Assembly (NCBI RefSeq): GCF_014697075.1
Contig: NZ_JACJRE010000055.1
Location: 1-48,298, forward strand
DNA: 48,298 nt
From: Tolypothrix sp. FACHB-123
GTDB taxonomy: Bacteria > Cyanobacteriota > Cyanobacteriia > Cyanobacteriales > Nostocaceae
Direction: 5' to 3'
In this document: positions 16,867 through 26,050 of the stretch, one piece after another
How positions within the stretch are numbered: position 1 is the stretch's first letter
How the letters are laid out: each line of letters begins with the position of its first letter
Position numbers and translations under genes: made by a program
Notes under the pieces: generated by a model
The model's input: only the letters and a program-made list of their open reading frames with translations
Databases searched by the model: none
Told to the model about the DNA's origin: nothing

Positions 16867-17757
16867 ATGTTCTCAATTTACATACTCACATATAACGAAG
16901 AATTGGATATTGCTGCATGTATAGAGTCAGCGATGTTATCAGATGACATTATTGTTGTAGACTCATGCAGTAGCGATCGCACTGTAGAAATCGCCAATCG
17001 TTATCCGATTCGGGTTGTGCAACATGCTTTTGAGAGCCACGGACGGCAACGTACTTGGATGCTAGAATCTATTCCGCCAAAGTATGAATGGGTTTATATT
17101 TTAGAAGCTGATGAACGGATGACACCAGAATTGTTTGCAGAATGCGAACAAGCTATTCAGCAATCAGATTACATTGGCTACTATGTTGCTGAACGTGTCA
17201 TGTTCATGAATCATTGGATTCGCTACAGTACCCAATATCCACGTTACCAAATGCGCCTGTTTCGTCACGGTCAAGTCTGGTTTACAGACTACGGACATAC
17301 TGAGAGAGAAGTATGTAACGGTGCAACCAACTTTTTAAAGTCAACTTATCCCCATTACACCTGTAGCAAAGGTTTGAGCCGTTGGATTGAAAAGCATAAC
17401 CGTTATTCTACAGATGAAGCGGCAGAAACATTGCATCAAATAGAAGAGGGTAATGTTAACTGGCGAGATTTGTTTTTTGGTAAGTCAGAAGTAGAAAAAC
17501 GGCGCGCCTTAAAAGATTTATCTTTACGGTTACCTGCTAGACCATTGATCCGCTTCTTCTATATGTATTTTTTATTAGGTGGCTTTTTAGATGGACGCGC
17601 TGGTCTTGCTTGGTGTACATTACAGGCATTTTATGAGTATTTAATTTTACTCAAAGTTTGGGAAATGAAACATCTACCCGTAACTAGTCTAGATACACAG
17701 TCTTTGGTTTCACAAACCAATACACAAGCTGATGCAACTTCAATAAATTTCAGCTAA
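16867..17757 (+). CDS. hpsK: Family 2 glycosyltransferase, WaaE-like (hpsK position)
   Basis: A 296-residue glycosyltransferase of the COG0463/WaaE-like group. It has FSIYILTYNEELDIAACI, IIVVDSCSSDRTVEIA and the metal motif ILEADERMTPEL near residue 79; later RYQMRLFRHGQVWF and the C-terminal FFYMYFLLGGFLDGRAG are family-typical. It closes the plus-strand hps gene run. Its probable job is transfer of a sugar during hormogonium polysaccharide assembly. The glycosyltransferase call is firm and the symbol is by order only. Confidence 0.75.
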   Translation: MFSIYILTYNEELDIAACIESAMLSDDIIVVDSCSSDRTVEIANRYPIRVVQHAFESHGRQRTWMLESIPPKYEWVYILEADERMTPELFAECEQAIQQSDYIGYYVAERVMFMNHWIRYSTQYPRYQMRLFRHGQVWFTDYGHTEREVCNGATNFLKSTYPHYTCSKGLSRWIEKHNRYSTDEAAETLHQIEEGNVNWRDLFFGKSEVEKRRALKDLSLRLPARPLIRFFYMYFLLGGFLDGRAGLAWCTLQAFYEYLILLKVWEMKHLPVTSLDTQSLVSQTNTQADATSINFS

Positions 17758-18324
17758 AAAGCTATTTGAAGAGAAAGTTGTTTCTCCGTTATCTTCTTTT
17801 TGCGGCTCATACAGGCATATTGTAAGAATTGACAGTCTCAGCTGCGAAACTGAGCAGTTCTTCGTGGTTAAGTTAACTTAATATTTTTACAGGTTTTTAT
17901 CAGAAAATAGTTTGAGCTTAATTGTAGTTTGTCAGGAGCAAAAATTGCTCTTAAGACTATCTGCAAAGAATTTTAGCAACATCAGTCCAGTAATGCTGAT
18001 GCACGTTAATATTAGTATGATCGCAATACTTGCAACAATCATTTACAAGTCTGATAAAGAAAAGTAACATCATCTGAGATGAATAGCTGTAATTTCGGTT
18101 AGTAGTTACACCAAATCCATGTAAAGTTGCATTTTATCCATCTAGCGGCTGATAAGCCCATGTGATGGCAGAAAAAATCTGGATTTCCGGCGCAGGAACG
18201 CCTATGTTCGCAGCTGTGGCTCAGCTGACAGTGGAGACAGCTATTTGCAGTAGCTTGTGCTTCAAGTAATGTCTCCTTTGGTTAACAAATATATTTGACG
18301 AGCCTAAAAAAGGAGAATAAGGGT
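17758..18324. other. Intergenic region after the hps locus
   Basis: A weak hairpin GAGAAA-gttg-TTTCTC (17771-17786) follows hpsK by 13 bp. A second stem pairs AAGAATTG (17824-17831) plus CTCAG (17837-17841) with CTGAGCAGTTCTT (17850-17862). A 34-codon ORF (18165-18269) is present and is listed under findings. The rest is AT-rich and shows nothing I can name. Confidence 0.5.
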
Positions 18325-19038
18325 TTGGCACTTAATCGCTTAAAACAGGACTTAAAAAATGACCTGATTGCTGGACTGTTGGTTGTAATTCCGCTAGCAA
18401 CTACAATCTGGCTGACTATTACTATTGCTAGTTGGGTAATCAACTTTCTCACCCAAGTTCCCAAACAACTGAATCCCTTTGAGGGGTTGCATCCTATATT
18501 AGTAAATATACTGAATTTAGCAGTAGGATTAGCTGTACCACTATTAAGTATTCTGTTGATTGGCTTGATGGCTCGGAATATTGTGGGGCGGTGGTTGCTG
18601 GATTTTGGCGAGCAGGTTTTGCAGGCAATTCCCTTAGCCGGACAGGTATACAAAACGTTAAAGCAGCTTTTAGAAACCCTACTTAAAGATTCTCCGGGTA
18701 AATTTCGCCGGGTAGTTTTGCTAGAGTATCCCAGGCGAGGAATATGGGCGATCGCATTTGTCACAGGTGTCATCAGTAATGAGATTCAAGCCCAAATGTC
18801 TCGCCCGATGTTGAGCGTTTTTATCCCAACTACACCCAACCCCACCACAGGATGGTACGCAATAGTTCCTGAAGATGAGGTAGTTAACCTGTCAATGTCG
18901 ATTGAAGATGCTTTTAAAATCGTCGTTTCTGGCGGGATTGTTGCTCCTAACACCCTGTCACCAACTCTAGAAACCAGCTCCCAGGTCATCCCTATGGTAG
19001 AAAATATAAATCATTCGGATAAAGTTACCAGCAAGTAG
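18325..19038 (+). CDS. DUF502 family membrane protein
   Basis: A COG2928/DUF502 protein with 237 residues when started at TTG 18325. That start has AGGAG at 18311-18315, nine bases upstream. A TTG at 18295 in the same frame would put the ribosome site inside the gene and is less likely. Two membrane segments are visible (DLIAGLLVVIPLATTIWLTI; AVGLAVPLLSILLIGLMA), then the conserved GEQVLQAIPLAGQVYKTLKQ, VVLLEYPRRGIWAIAFVTG and a PTTPNPTTGW loop. The biochemical role of the family is unknown. It leads a run with nusB and ftsY. Confidence 0.88.
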   Translation: MALNRLKQDLKNDLIAGLLVVIPLATTIWLTITIASWVINFLTQVPKQLNPFEGLHPILVNILNLAVGLAVPLLSILLIGLMARNIVGRWLLDFGEQVLQAIPLAGQVYKTLKQLLETLLKDSPGKFRRVVLLEYPRRGIWAIAFVTGVISNEIQAQMSRPMLSVFIPTTPNPTTGWYAIVPEDEVVNLSMSIEDAFKIVVSGGIVAPNTLSPTLETSSQVIPMVENINHSDKVTSK

Positions 19039-19079
19039 ATAATATAGTTGTCTGATCGTGCGAAAATCTACTGACTAGC

Positions 19080-19315
19080 TTGAAAATGGGTATAGGGCAT
19101 GGAGCATAGGGCATGGGAAAAATAGATTTTTATGCTTGATTGTCCAAAACCTGGCATGAAGAACTAGCTTGAAAATAGGAGCTAGGGGCTAGAAGCTGAC
19201 AGATAAAGGAATACAAGAAAGAAAAATTACTATTTTCTATTACCTTGTTGATAACTAACAACTGACAACTGACCACTGACAACTGATCACTGACCACTAA
19301 CAATAATTCATCCAA
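19080..19315. repeat. Heptameric repeat stretches upstream of nusB
   Basis: From about 19088 come units of the AGGGCATGG type, then near 19174 an AGGGGCTAG-type fragment, and from 19250 to 19305 a 7-bp array of ACAACTG/ACCACTG. The mixture of three heptamer families in 230 bp is typical of Nostocales intergenic DNA. No gene is supported here. Confidence 0.65.
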
Positions 19316-19325
19316 ACTTACTGTT

Positions 19326-19955
19326 ATGCAAGACCGTAAACCTCAACAACTGGCGCGTGAATTAGCGCTGTTAAGCCTTAGTCAGCTACCAGTCAACCCA
19401 AAGAAACTGACAGAGGAACAACTACCTAAGTTAGTACTAGCAGCAGTGCGCACTTTGCGATCGGAAGTGCAAGATACTTTAGATAATGCGGCTGGTGAAT
19501 TGCAACGCAGTCACGATCGCATTTTAAGTAGTCAAACTCGTGCTTCTGATGTGAATACTGCTAGAACAATGCTGCAAGAAGCGATCACGTATACGCAAAC
19601 AGCTATCAATCAACTAGGTGCAGCTGTAGAGTTTCCCGAATTGATTCAGCTGGCGACTCAAGATAAAACAGTCAGCAGATACGCCATCGAGATTGTGAAG
19701 ACAGTCAGCGAAGAACGCATTGCGATCGATGAACACATTACCGCCGCCCTCGTAGATTGGCAAGTTACTCGCCTCGCCCAAATTGACCGGGATATTCTGC
19801 GGATTGCTGTGGCAGAAATGCTATTTTTAGGCTTGCCTGATAGTGTCGCCATCAATGAAGCTGTAGAACTAGCTAAACGCTACAGTGGTGATGAAGGTCA
19901 TCGGTTCATTAATGGTGTGCTGCGCCGATTTACAGAACAAAAAAAGACTGCCTGA
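19326..19955 (+). CDS. nusB: Transcription antitermination factor NusB
   Basis: A 209-residue NusB. It binds boxA RNA with NusE (S10) and supports antitermination on rRNA operons. The N-terminus ([16 protein letters not shown]) and the C-terminal core ([46 protein letters not shown], read in pieces) are diagnostic. A middle insertion of about 60 residues (near 40-110) makes it longer than the 140-residue E. coli protein, as is usual in cyanobacteria. ATG 19326 is the first Met after the repeats. ftsY follows 150 bp later. Confidence 0.95.
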   Translation: MQDRKPQQLARELALLSLSQLPVNPKKLTEEQLPKLVLAAVRTLRSEVQDTLDNAAGELQRSHDRILSSQTRASDVNTARTMLQEAITYTQTAINQLGAAVEFPELIQLATQDKTVSRYAIEIVKTVSEERIAIDEHITAALVDWQVTRLAQIDRDILRIAVAEMLFLGLPDSVAINEAVELAKRYSGDEGHRFINGVLRRFTEQKKTA

Positions 19956-20105
19956 TGCCTATGGGTGTTAAGTTGTGAGTTAAGAGTGAGAAGTGAGGAG
20001 TGAGGAGATCCTGGCGGTTTTCACACCAGGAAAAAGTCAGGAGTTCAATTACACTCATAACTTAGTAACTCATACTTAATTAACAACTAATATTCACTAG
20101 CTGCA

Positions 20106-21848
20106 ATGGTTTTTAATTGGTTCCGCCGTCAACATAACGAATCCTCTGAGCTTCCCGCCGAACAACAGCAGGGAGAAACTCCGCCTACCCAAGAACCCCA
20201 ACCAGAAACAGCCGAATTGTCAACGCCAACAGCCGATACTGCACCGGAGACAGCAGCAGATTTGTTGGCTTTTGCTAAAGCTGCTTACAAAAATATTCAG
20301 CAAAAACAGCAATCTCAAGCAGTTGAGCCAGAATCACCAGCAGAGGTGGAAATTGAAACTGCACAATCAGTAGTAGCAGAAGTTGAGACACCAGAAGTTG
20401 AAACAACTGTTAGCCAAACTAGTGCAGTAGAAGCACCTGCTGAAGTGGTGGAAACTGCACCAAGTTTAGAAGTTGATGCAACTGTTGCACCCACCATTAC
20501 TGAAGAGATAACTGCTGAAGAGACAACTGCTGAAGAACCATCTGTTACGGAAGAAACAACTCCAGCTACTTCTGCAATTAAAACTTCACCAATTGCAGAA
20601 ATTGCAGAACCGCCAGATATCGTCACTCCAGAAGCAACTGCATCGGTAACTACCCCAGAGGAAACCCAGCCAACAGCACCAGCCAATTTATCATTTTTAG
20701 AACGGGCGGCGGCGGAACGACAAGCGAAGCAGGAAAGGTTAATCGCTAGCGCCATTGAAGTACCTGAACCGGAAATATTACCACCAGTAGCTACCGCCAG
20801 CCCCACTACACCAGAAACTACAGAAGAATTTGCTGGACTGGCTTTTGATGAAGGGTTTGTTTGGTCAGCAGAAATCTTAGCAGCCCAAGGTAGGCGTCCT
20901 GAGGATGTTTCCATTGAGGAAATTACCTGGCTGAAAAAGTTACGCCAAGGCTTAGATAAAACCCGACGAAATATACTTAACCAACTGAAAGCAATTGTTG
21001 GTCAAGGGCCCCTTAACCAAGCGGCTGTCACTGAAATCGAAGCCTTGCTGCTGCAAGCTGATGTGGGTGTGGAAGCGACGGATTTTATTATCACTTCTCT
21101 ACAGAAAAAACTGCGCGAAGAAGTGACTCCGCCAGAGGAAGCGATCGCTTATCTCAAACAAATTCTCCGGAATATGCTGGATGCTCCCGTGCAAAAAAAT
21201 TACCAACCTGCCTTTGCTCCGGAAAAGGATACTCTGAATATTTGGTTGATTACAGGGGTTAACGGTGCAGGTAAAACCACAACTATTGGTAAAATTGCGC
21301 ACCTTGCCCAACAATCAGGTTATAAATGCTTGATTGGTGCGGCAGATACTTTCCGGGCTGCGGCTGTGGAACAGGTGAAAGTTTGGGGAACTCGTAGCGG
21401 TGTCGAAGTAATTTCTAACCCTAGTAAAAATACTGATCCGGCTGCCGTGGTGTTTGATGCGATCGCCGCAGCTCAAGCTAGAGATACGGAATTACTTTTA
21501 GTTGATACTGCTGGGCGCTTGCAAAACAAGAAGAATTTGATGGACGAATTGACAAAAATTCGCCGCATTATTGACAAAAAAGCTCCTAATGCCAAAATAG
21601 AATCACTTTTAGTGCTAGATTCTACCTTGGGTCAAAATGGATTGCGGCAAGCGGAAGTATTTTCCCAAGCTGCACAACTTAGTGGTGTGGTACTAACTAA
21701 GCTGGATGGTACAGCTAAGGGTGGTGTCGCCCTGGCTGTTGTGCAGCAATTAGGTTTACCAATTCGCTTTATCGGTGCTGGTGAAGGAATCGAAGATTTA
21801 CGTCCTTTTTCTAGCTACGAGTTTGTGGAAGCACTATTAAGTGGCTGA
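20106..21848 (+). CDS. ftsY: Signal recognition particle receptor FtsY
   Basis: A 580-residue SRP GTPase that docks ribosome-SRP complexes at the membrane. Residues 1 to about 250 are a long acidic, Thr/Glu/Pro/Ala-rich A domain of low complexity. The NG domain follows, with G1 GVNGAGKTTT (about 383), DTFRAAA, G3 DTAGR and G4 TKLDGTAKGG, ending in GEGIEDLRPF. The G domain is intact. The A domain is longer than in E. coli, which is common in cyanobacteria. It sits downstream of nusB, and the SpoIIE-type phosphatase gene follows after 1.18 kb. Confidence 0.97.
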   Translation: MVFNWFRRQHNESSELPAEQQQGETPPTQEPQPETAELSTPTADTAPETAADLLAFAKAAYKNIQQKQQSQAVEPESPAEVEIETAQSVVAEVETPEVETTVSQTSAVEAPAEVVETAPSLEVDATVAPTITEEITAEETTAEEPSVTEETTPATSAIKTSPIAEIAEPPDIVTPEATASVTTPEETQPTAPANLSFLERAAAERQAKQERLIASAIEVPEPEILPPVATASPTTPETTEEFAGLAFDEGFVWSAEILAAQGRRPEDVSIEEITWLKKLRQGLDKTRRNILNQLKAIVGQGPLNQAAVTEIEALLLQADVGVEATDFIITSLQKKLREEVTPPEEAIAYLKQILRNMLDAPVQKNYQPAFAPEKDTLNIWLITGVNGAGKTTTIGKIAHLAQQSGYKCLIGAADTFRAAAVEQVKVWGTRSGVEVISNPSKNTDPAAVVFDAIAAAQARDTELLLVDTAGRLQNKKNLMDELTKIRRIIDKKAPNAKIESLLVLDSTLGQNGLRQAEVFSQAAQLSGVVLTKLDGTAKGGVALAVVQQLGLPIRFIGAGEGIEDLRPFSSYEFVEALLSG

Positions 21849-23029
21849 TTTTGGATTTTGCAGTTAAGATTTTTCTTTGAAAAGTCATCAATTGGAGAAT
21901 CACTGCCATCAGTGCGATTACATAAATTAAGTATTAACCACAATACCTTCGCCCATTTCCTCAACCGCTATCAGCGATAAGCTTGTCAGTAAACTTACTG
22001 ATATTACCTGCATTAGTTGCAATCTTACAGTCTGTAAAGATAGCTTTTAAGCGGTTATTAACACACTTAGTAGGTGTCGAATTTTGGCGAAGGTATTTAA
22101 TAAATGATGAGAAAAAGCTTAATTCCGGGGATAAAAATTTTTTTACACAGATTGGACTACTTTTGCTAGAATTCTACTCTAATACTGCATTTTTAACTCT
22201 TTAATAAAGGAGTTACTCCAAGATTACAGTATAATTTTCGTCCAGAAAGCTTTGTAGATCTCCCTGTGGTGCTATTTTTCAGAGCGGCTTGTCGCAAATA
22301 TTGTTGTCTGCATGAATATTCTCTGTAGAAAAATTAAGCTTGTAAAATATGTTTATTAAACTACAAAATTCTGCATAACCTCCTAGTGTTAGATGTCATG
22401 AGTTATTCTCAGTATGTTAGTGGTCAAGACCTGATGCGATGGATTTTGCACTCAACTTTGTCCTGAGTGCAAACTGTTAAAAAGTAGGGTGATGAATCTT
22501 AACTAAAACAGGGTATAAACCCACCACCATCAGCAATGTCTGAAACTGTCGTCAAGAGGTAATTACGAATGGGAAATTTTCTCCAAGCGTATCGATGTAC
22601 ATCGTTGAAATCGGTGTATTCTCAATGGTATCCATAACTTTTGAGAGTACCTCATACCCCTAGACCCTCAGACCCCTCACCCCGATAAATCAAGTCAACA
22701 ACGTAATATATTATTTTCCTGATGAAGGATTTTTCAGCCGCAAGAGATATAACTGAGTAAATAAGTTATGAAAAAATCATAATTTTCCTAATCTCTGGCA
22801 GAAATTGCTGAATTTGACCTAGTAGTTTCTCTGTGAGAATACATTTTTTAAAATTACTATCTTTAGTAAGAGATTAAATCAGCAAATGCAATACTCATAT
22901 AATTCCGGTCGTACGTCTTTCTACTCTTGCTAAAATGATAAATCTTATCCCAATATGGTTTAGCAATCCCAAAAGCAAGAGATTAATCAGTAATCGAAAG
23001 TTTGCCTATCTAAAAATGCAATAGAAACT
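21849..23029. other. Long intergenic region between ftsY and the phosphatase gene
   Basis: About 1.18 kb with no convincing gene. A 73-codon frame from TTG 21983 has no family resemblance and no ribosome site. A strong stem, TTTGCACTCA (22445-22454) with TGAGTGCAAA (22464-22473), stands alone. CGATGTACATCG near 22592 is a 12-bp palindrome. The region should carry the phosphatase promoter and a long leader, or an unannotated small RNA. Confidence 0.5.
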
Positions 23030-24421
23030 GTGCCTGTGTCTCAACTGCCCTCTCAACCCACTGACAGTAATAGTAGTGCTGCAACGGATGTGACTCCAGT
23101 CGTAGCCCTAAAAGAACTTGTGTCAAGGCTGCACCGGGAACAGAACAAAATTCAGGATTTGTTAAGTTCTTTAGGATTTGCCCTCAGAAGTTTCAACAAT
23201 TTAAATCAATTTTTGGAATTGATTCCCCTGATGGCAACTAGAGTTACAGATGGGGATGGTAGCGCCCTATTTCTCTATAAACCTAACGGTCAAGTCAGAT
23301 TAGAACAATTGCACTGGCAAGATAGCGGACAGCGCAAAAATATTCGTAAAGCCCTAGAAACAGCTACCAGTCAAATTACACTTTTGCCAAATACTGCTCC
23401 TCTTGCTAATGCCACAGGGATTTTAGACGATCAAATGCATCGTTATTTAGGACCAGATGTACAAATATTTGGCACTGCTATTTTGGTAAAACATACAGAA
23501 AGGGGATGGTTATATGTTTTAAGTCGCGATCCGGAATATAGTTGGACAGAAACTAGACAAAAATTAGTCCGGTTAGTGGCAGATCAAACCGCAGTAGCGA
23601 TTGAAAATGATGAATTAGCAGTAGAACTTAGGAAAAAAGAACGCTTAGATCAAGAATTAGAAATTGGTGCAGAAATTCAACGGCGACTTTTACCCCGCCA
23701 ATGTCCGATTGTACCCGGTGCAGTATTAGCAGCAAGATGTAAACCAGCTAATCGTGTAGGTGGAGATTATTACGATTTTATTCCCACAAACCAAAATCAG
23801 AATAGTCTCCATAACAAAAGTTGTTTAGAAACCGGGCCTTTGGGTTTAGTAATTGGGGATGTGATGGGTAAAGGTGTACCCGCTGGGTTAATTATGACCA
23901 TGATGCGGGGAATGTTAAGAGGAGAAGTATTGCATGGTAATTCTCCTTCTAAGATTCTGCAAAATTTAAATCGAGTCATGTTTGCGGATTTAGAAAATTC
24001 CCACCGCTTTGTGACGCTATTTTACTCAGAATATAATCCGCAGACGCGAATTTTATCTTATAGTAATGCTGCCCATAATCCACCTTTGTGGTGGCACGCA
24101 GCGACAAAAACTGTCACCAGATTAGATACTCTGGGAATGTTAATTGGTTTAGATGCCAATAGCCAATATGAAGATGCCCAGGCACAATTAGAACCTGGGG
24201 ATACAGTGATTTATTATACAGATGGCTTAACTGATGCCGCAGCAGCAGGTGGCGATCGCTTTGACGAAGAAAACTTTGTTTCTAGCTTTAGCGCTGCTTG
24301 TCGATATTGCGATGGCCCAGAGGAAATTGTTGATTACTTATTTGATCAAGTACAGCAATTCATCGGTGATGAAAAACAAAACACCGATGATATGACACTT
24401 GTGGTTTTACAGATTCAGTAG
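23030..24421 (+). CDS. GAF-SpoIIE (PP2C-type) serine phosphatase
   Basis: A 463-residue RsbU-like regulator. Residues about 45-195 form a GAF-type sensor domain, followed by a linker helix (RKKERLDQELEIGAEIQRRL) that is the usual switch element. The PP2C/SpoIIE domain has GGDYYDF (D246), GDVMGKGVPAG (D277), YTDGLTDA and the terminal TDDMTLVVL, so all metal-binding aspartates are present and the enzyme should be active. The likely substrate is a phosphorylated anti-sigma antagonist (STAS protein), but none is encoded nearby. The start is GTG 23030; GTG 23036 is an alternative. Confidence 0.92.
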   Translation: MPVSQLPSQPTDSNSSAATDVTPVVALKELVSRLHREQNKIQDLLSSLGFALRSFNNLNQFLELIPLMATRVTDGDGSALFLYKPNGQVRLEQLHWQDSGQRKNIRKALETATSQITLLPNTAPLANATGILDDQMHRYLGPDVQIFGTAILVKHTERGWLYVLSRDPEYSWTETRQKLVRLVADQTAVAIENDELAVELRKKERLDQELEIGAEIQRRLLPRQCPIVPGAVLAARCKPANRVGGDYYDFIPTNQNQNSLHNKSCLETGPLGLVIGDVMGKGVPAGLIMTMMRGMLRGEVLHGNSPSKILQNLNRVMFADLENSHRFVTLFYSEYNPQTRILSYSNAAHNPPLWWHAATKTVTRLDTLGMLIGLDANSQYEDAQAQLEPGDTVIYYTDGLTDAAAAGGDRFDEENFVSSFSAACRYCDGPEEIVDYLFDQVQQFIGDEKQNTDDMTLVVLQIQ

Positions 24422-24509
24422 TTAATGGATAATTTCAGTCAAAGTTAAATTAGCTGGATCAATCAGCTATGATGCTCAATTTTGGTTTTCATCAGATTCA
24501 GATTAGAGT

Positions 24510-24532
24510 ATTACCCTGTAGGGTAATTTTTT
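24510..24532 (+). terminator. Intrinsic terminator of the SpoIIE phosphatase gene
   Basis: ATTACCC (24510-24516), loop TGTA, GGGTAAT (24521-24527), then six T to 24532. This is the clearest rho-independent-type terminator in the window, 88 bp after the stop codon and just before the end of the convergent gene at 24542. Confidence 0.8.
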
Positions 24533-24541
24533 CATCAGCCA

Positions 24542-25180
24542 TTAGTGAGCAATTATTCCTAGCCAATGGGGATAAGCATAAGAATGTGCGATCGCTAATT
24601 GGGAATATTGGTAAGTCTGGAATACATGGCTGGCTGTAGCTTTAAGATTCTCCAATATCCGGCTATCTTCGCCAAAAGCTTCAAAAGCCAAACTCCACCA
24701 AGCATTTTCTCGAAGCGTCAAATTAGTTATTTCTATACTGCAACCGTTATCTATACGTTCATTCGTGGCGACAGCTGCTACTGAACAATCCGCGAAAACT
24801 TGAAAAAGCTGAGAATAGCGAACTTTCTGCACAATCACCCATACAGGATTACCTAAAACCATCTCAGGCTGAAAACTTTCTCCTTGAGAATCTTTACATA
24901 GCCATTTACCCCATTTTTCAGCCTTACCTGTAACTAATTCGCCCAAATCCATCACAGCAAGTTCTGCTTGTCGCCATTTTACTTCTAGCCTTCCCTGTCT
25001 TAGCTTAATTCCCAGATAATCACATCCAGGCGAATAAAGATAAACATCTTCCCGTGCTTCTGGAGATTTTAAAGGGTCTATTAGACAATTTTGCTGGAAC
25101 CAAAGTTGAATATTTTCTGGGATATAGCCTGGATAAAACCAGCGTAATTCATTACTGATAAGCATAAGGTCATTATTCAT
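24542..25180 (-). CDS. Conserved cyanobacterial protein of unknown function
   Basis: A 212-residue soluble protein with no signal peptide or membrane segment. Its N-terminus (SNELRWFYPG) and the strand-like YLGIKLRQGRLEVKWR recall the start of CYTH/triphosphate-tunnel proteins, which begin with an E.K/R.K motif and pass through basic strands, but the usual ExExK signature is not complete. I therefore leave the function open. The gene is convergent with the phosphatase gene and divergent from psbP. Coding composition matches its neighbours. Confidence 0.72.
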   Translation of the reverse strand: MNNDLMLISNELRWFYPGYIPENIQLWFQQNCLIDPLKSPEAREDVYLYSPGCDYLGIKLRQGRLEVKWRQAELAVMDLGELVTGKAEKWGKWLCKDSQGESFQPEMVLGNPVWVIVQKVRYSQLFQVFADCSVAAVATNERIDNGCSIEITNLTLRENAWWSLAFEAFGEDSRILENLKATASHVFQTYQYSQLAIAHSYAYPHWLGIIAH

Positions 25181-25334
25181 TGGTTATTTGTCCTCCTTGT
25201 CCCCCTAATTCCCCCATTCCCAAAAATAACCATATAACTAGCACCTGACGTTATTTAACAGAGTCCCGGTTGATGGGACAATGAGAAATTGTGCTTGCTT
25301 TGTTTTGCTTCCAGTCCAAAGGAATTTATAAAAA

Positions 25335-25880
25335 ATGTGGAAACGAATCGCATTAATGTTGCTATTGGTATTGAGTTTCAGCCTAAGTAATCCTGGTATA
25401 GCAGCGGCGGCTGGATTTAAAAGCTTCGTAAACACTGAGAATGGCTATGAGTTCTCATATCCTAACGGCTGGGTGCAAGTGAAAGTTGCTAACGGCCCTG
25501 ATGTAGTGTTCCACGATTTAATACAAGTTAGTGAAAATGTCTCGGTAGTGATTAGCCCCGTTCCTGAAGGTGAAACTTTAGCACAACTGGGAACACCAAC
25601 AGAAGTTGGGTATAAATTAGGTAAGGCTGCTCTGGCTCCCCCAGACTCTGGTCGTACAGCGGAATTAGTCAATGCTTTTGAACGAGAATTGAATGGTAAG
25701 GCTTACTATTTCCTAGAGTATTTGGTGAAATTACCAAATAAGCAAGAGCGACACAACATTGCTAGTGTTGCTGTTAGTCGAGGTAAACTGTTTACTTTTA
25801 ATGCTTCAATTCCCGAAAAACGTTGGCAGAAACTGAAATCTGCTATGGAAGAGGTTGTAAGTTCGTTTTTAGTTTATTAA
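25335..25880 (+). CDS. psbP: Photosystem II PsbP family protein (CyanoP)
   Basis: A 181-residue lumenal protein related to plant PsbP, which in cyanobacteria (CyanoP) assists photosystem II assembly. After a signal peptide (MWKRIALMLLLVLSFSLS) comes AAAAGF, then the family core: ENGYEFSYPNGWVQV, DVVFHDLI, ENVSVVISPV, YYFLEYLVK and KLFTFNASIPEKRW. Length fits. Many CyanoP proteins are lipoproteins, but there is no cysteine in the signal region here, so the mature protein should be soluble after signal peptidase I cleavage near AAA|A. The start is ATG 25335. Confidence 0.92.
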   Translation: MWKRIALMLLLVLSFSLSNPGIAAAAGFKSFVNTENGYEFSYPNGWVQVKVANGPDVVFHDLIQVSENVSVVISPVPEGETLAQLGTPTEVGYKLGKAALAPPDSGRTAELVNAFERELNGKAYYFLEYLVKLPNKQERHNIASVAVSRGKLFTFNASIPEKRWQKLKSAMEEVVSSFLVY

Positions 25881-25886
25881 ATAGTA

Positions 25887-26001
25887 ATTGGGCATTGGGC
25901 ATTGGGCATTGAAAAAAATTTTGGATTTTGGATTTTAGATTTTAGATTGGAATCCAAAATCGCAAATCTAAAATCTAAAATTCTCCCTGCCCCTAGCCCC
26001 T
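25887..26001. repeat. 115-bp composite repeat, copy A
   Basis: Built from three modules: GGGCATT heptamers, a palindromic block of GGATTTT/AGATTTT heptamers around GGAATCC, and a CTGCCCCTAGCCCCT end. An inverted copy lies at 39126-39240, with only two differences by eye (both T/G in the GGGCATT module). The copy starts 7 bp after the psbP stop codon and can fold into a long A/T-rich hairpin. Confidence 0.9.
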
Positions 26002-26050
26002 CAATGGCACCTTTAATTCATCATTAATAATTGATAATTCATAATTCTGT

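Noticed and set aside
19250-19310. Regular short repeats that could suggest a CRISPR array
   Set aside because: The units are contiguous degenerate heptamers without unique spacers and there are no cas genes in the window.
20315-20914. 199-codon minus-strand frame inside ftsY
   Set aside because: It mirrors the low-complexity acidic A domain of FtsY; a Ser/Val/Ala-rich shadow without motifs.
21983-22204. 73-codon plus-strand frame from a TTG in the ftsY-phosphatase gap
   Set aside because: No ribosome site, no recognised motif, and a composition no different from the surrounding spacer.
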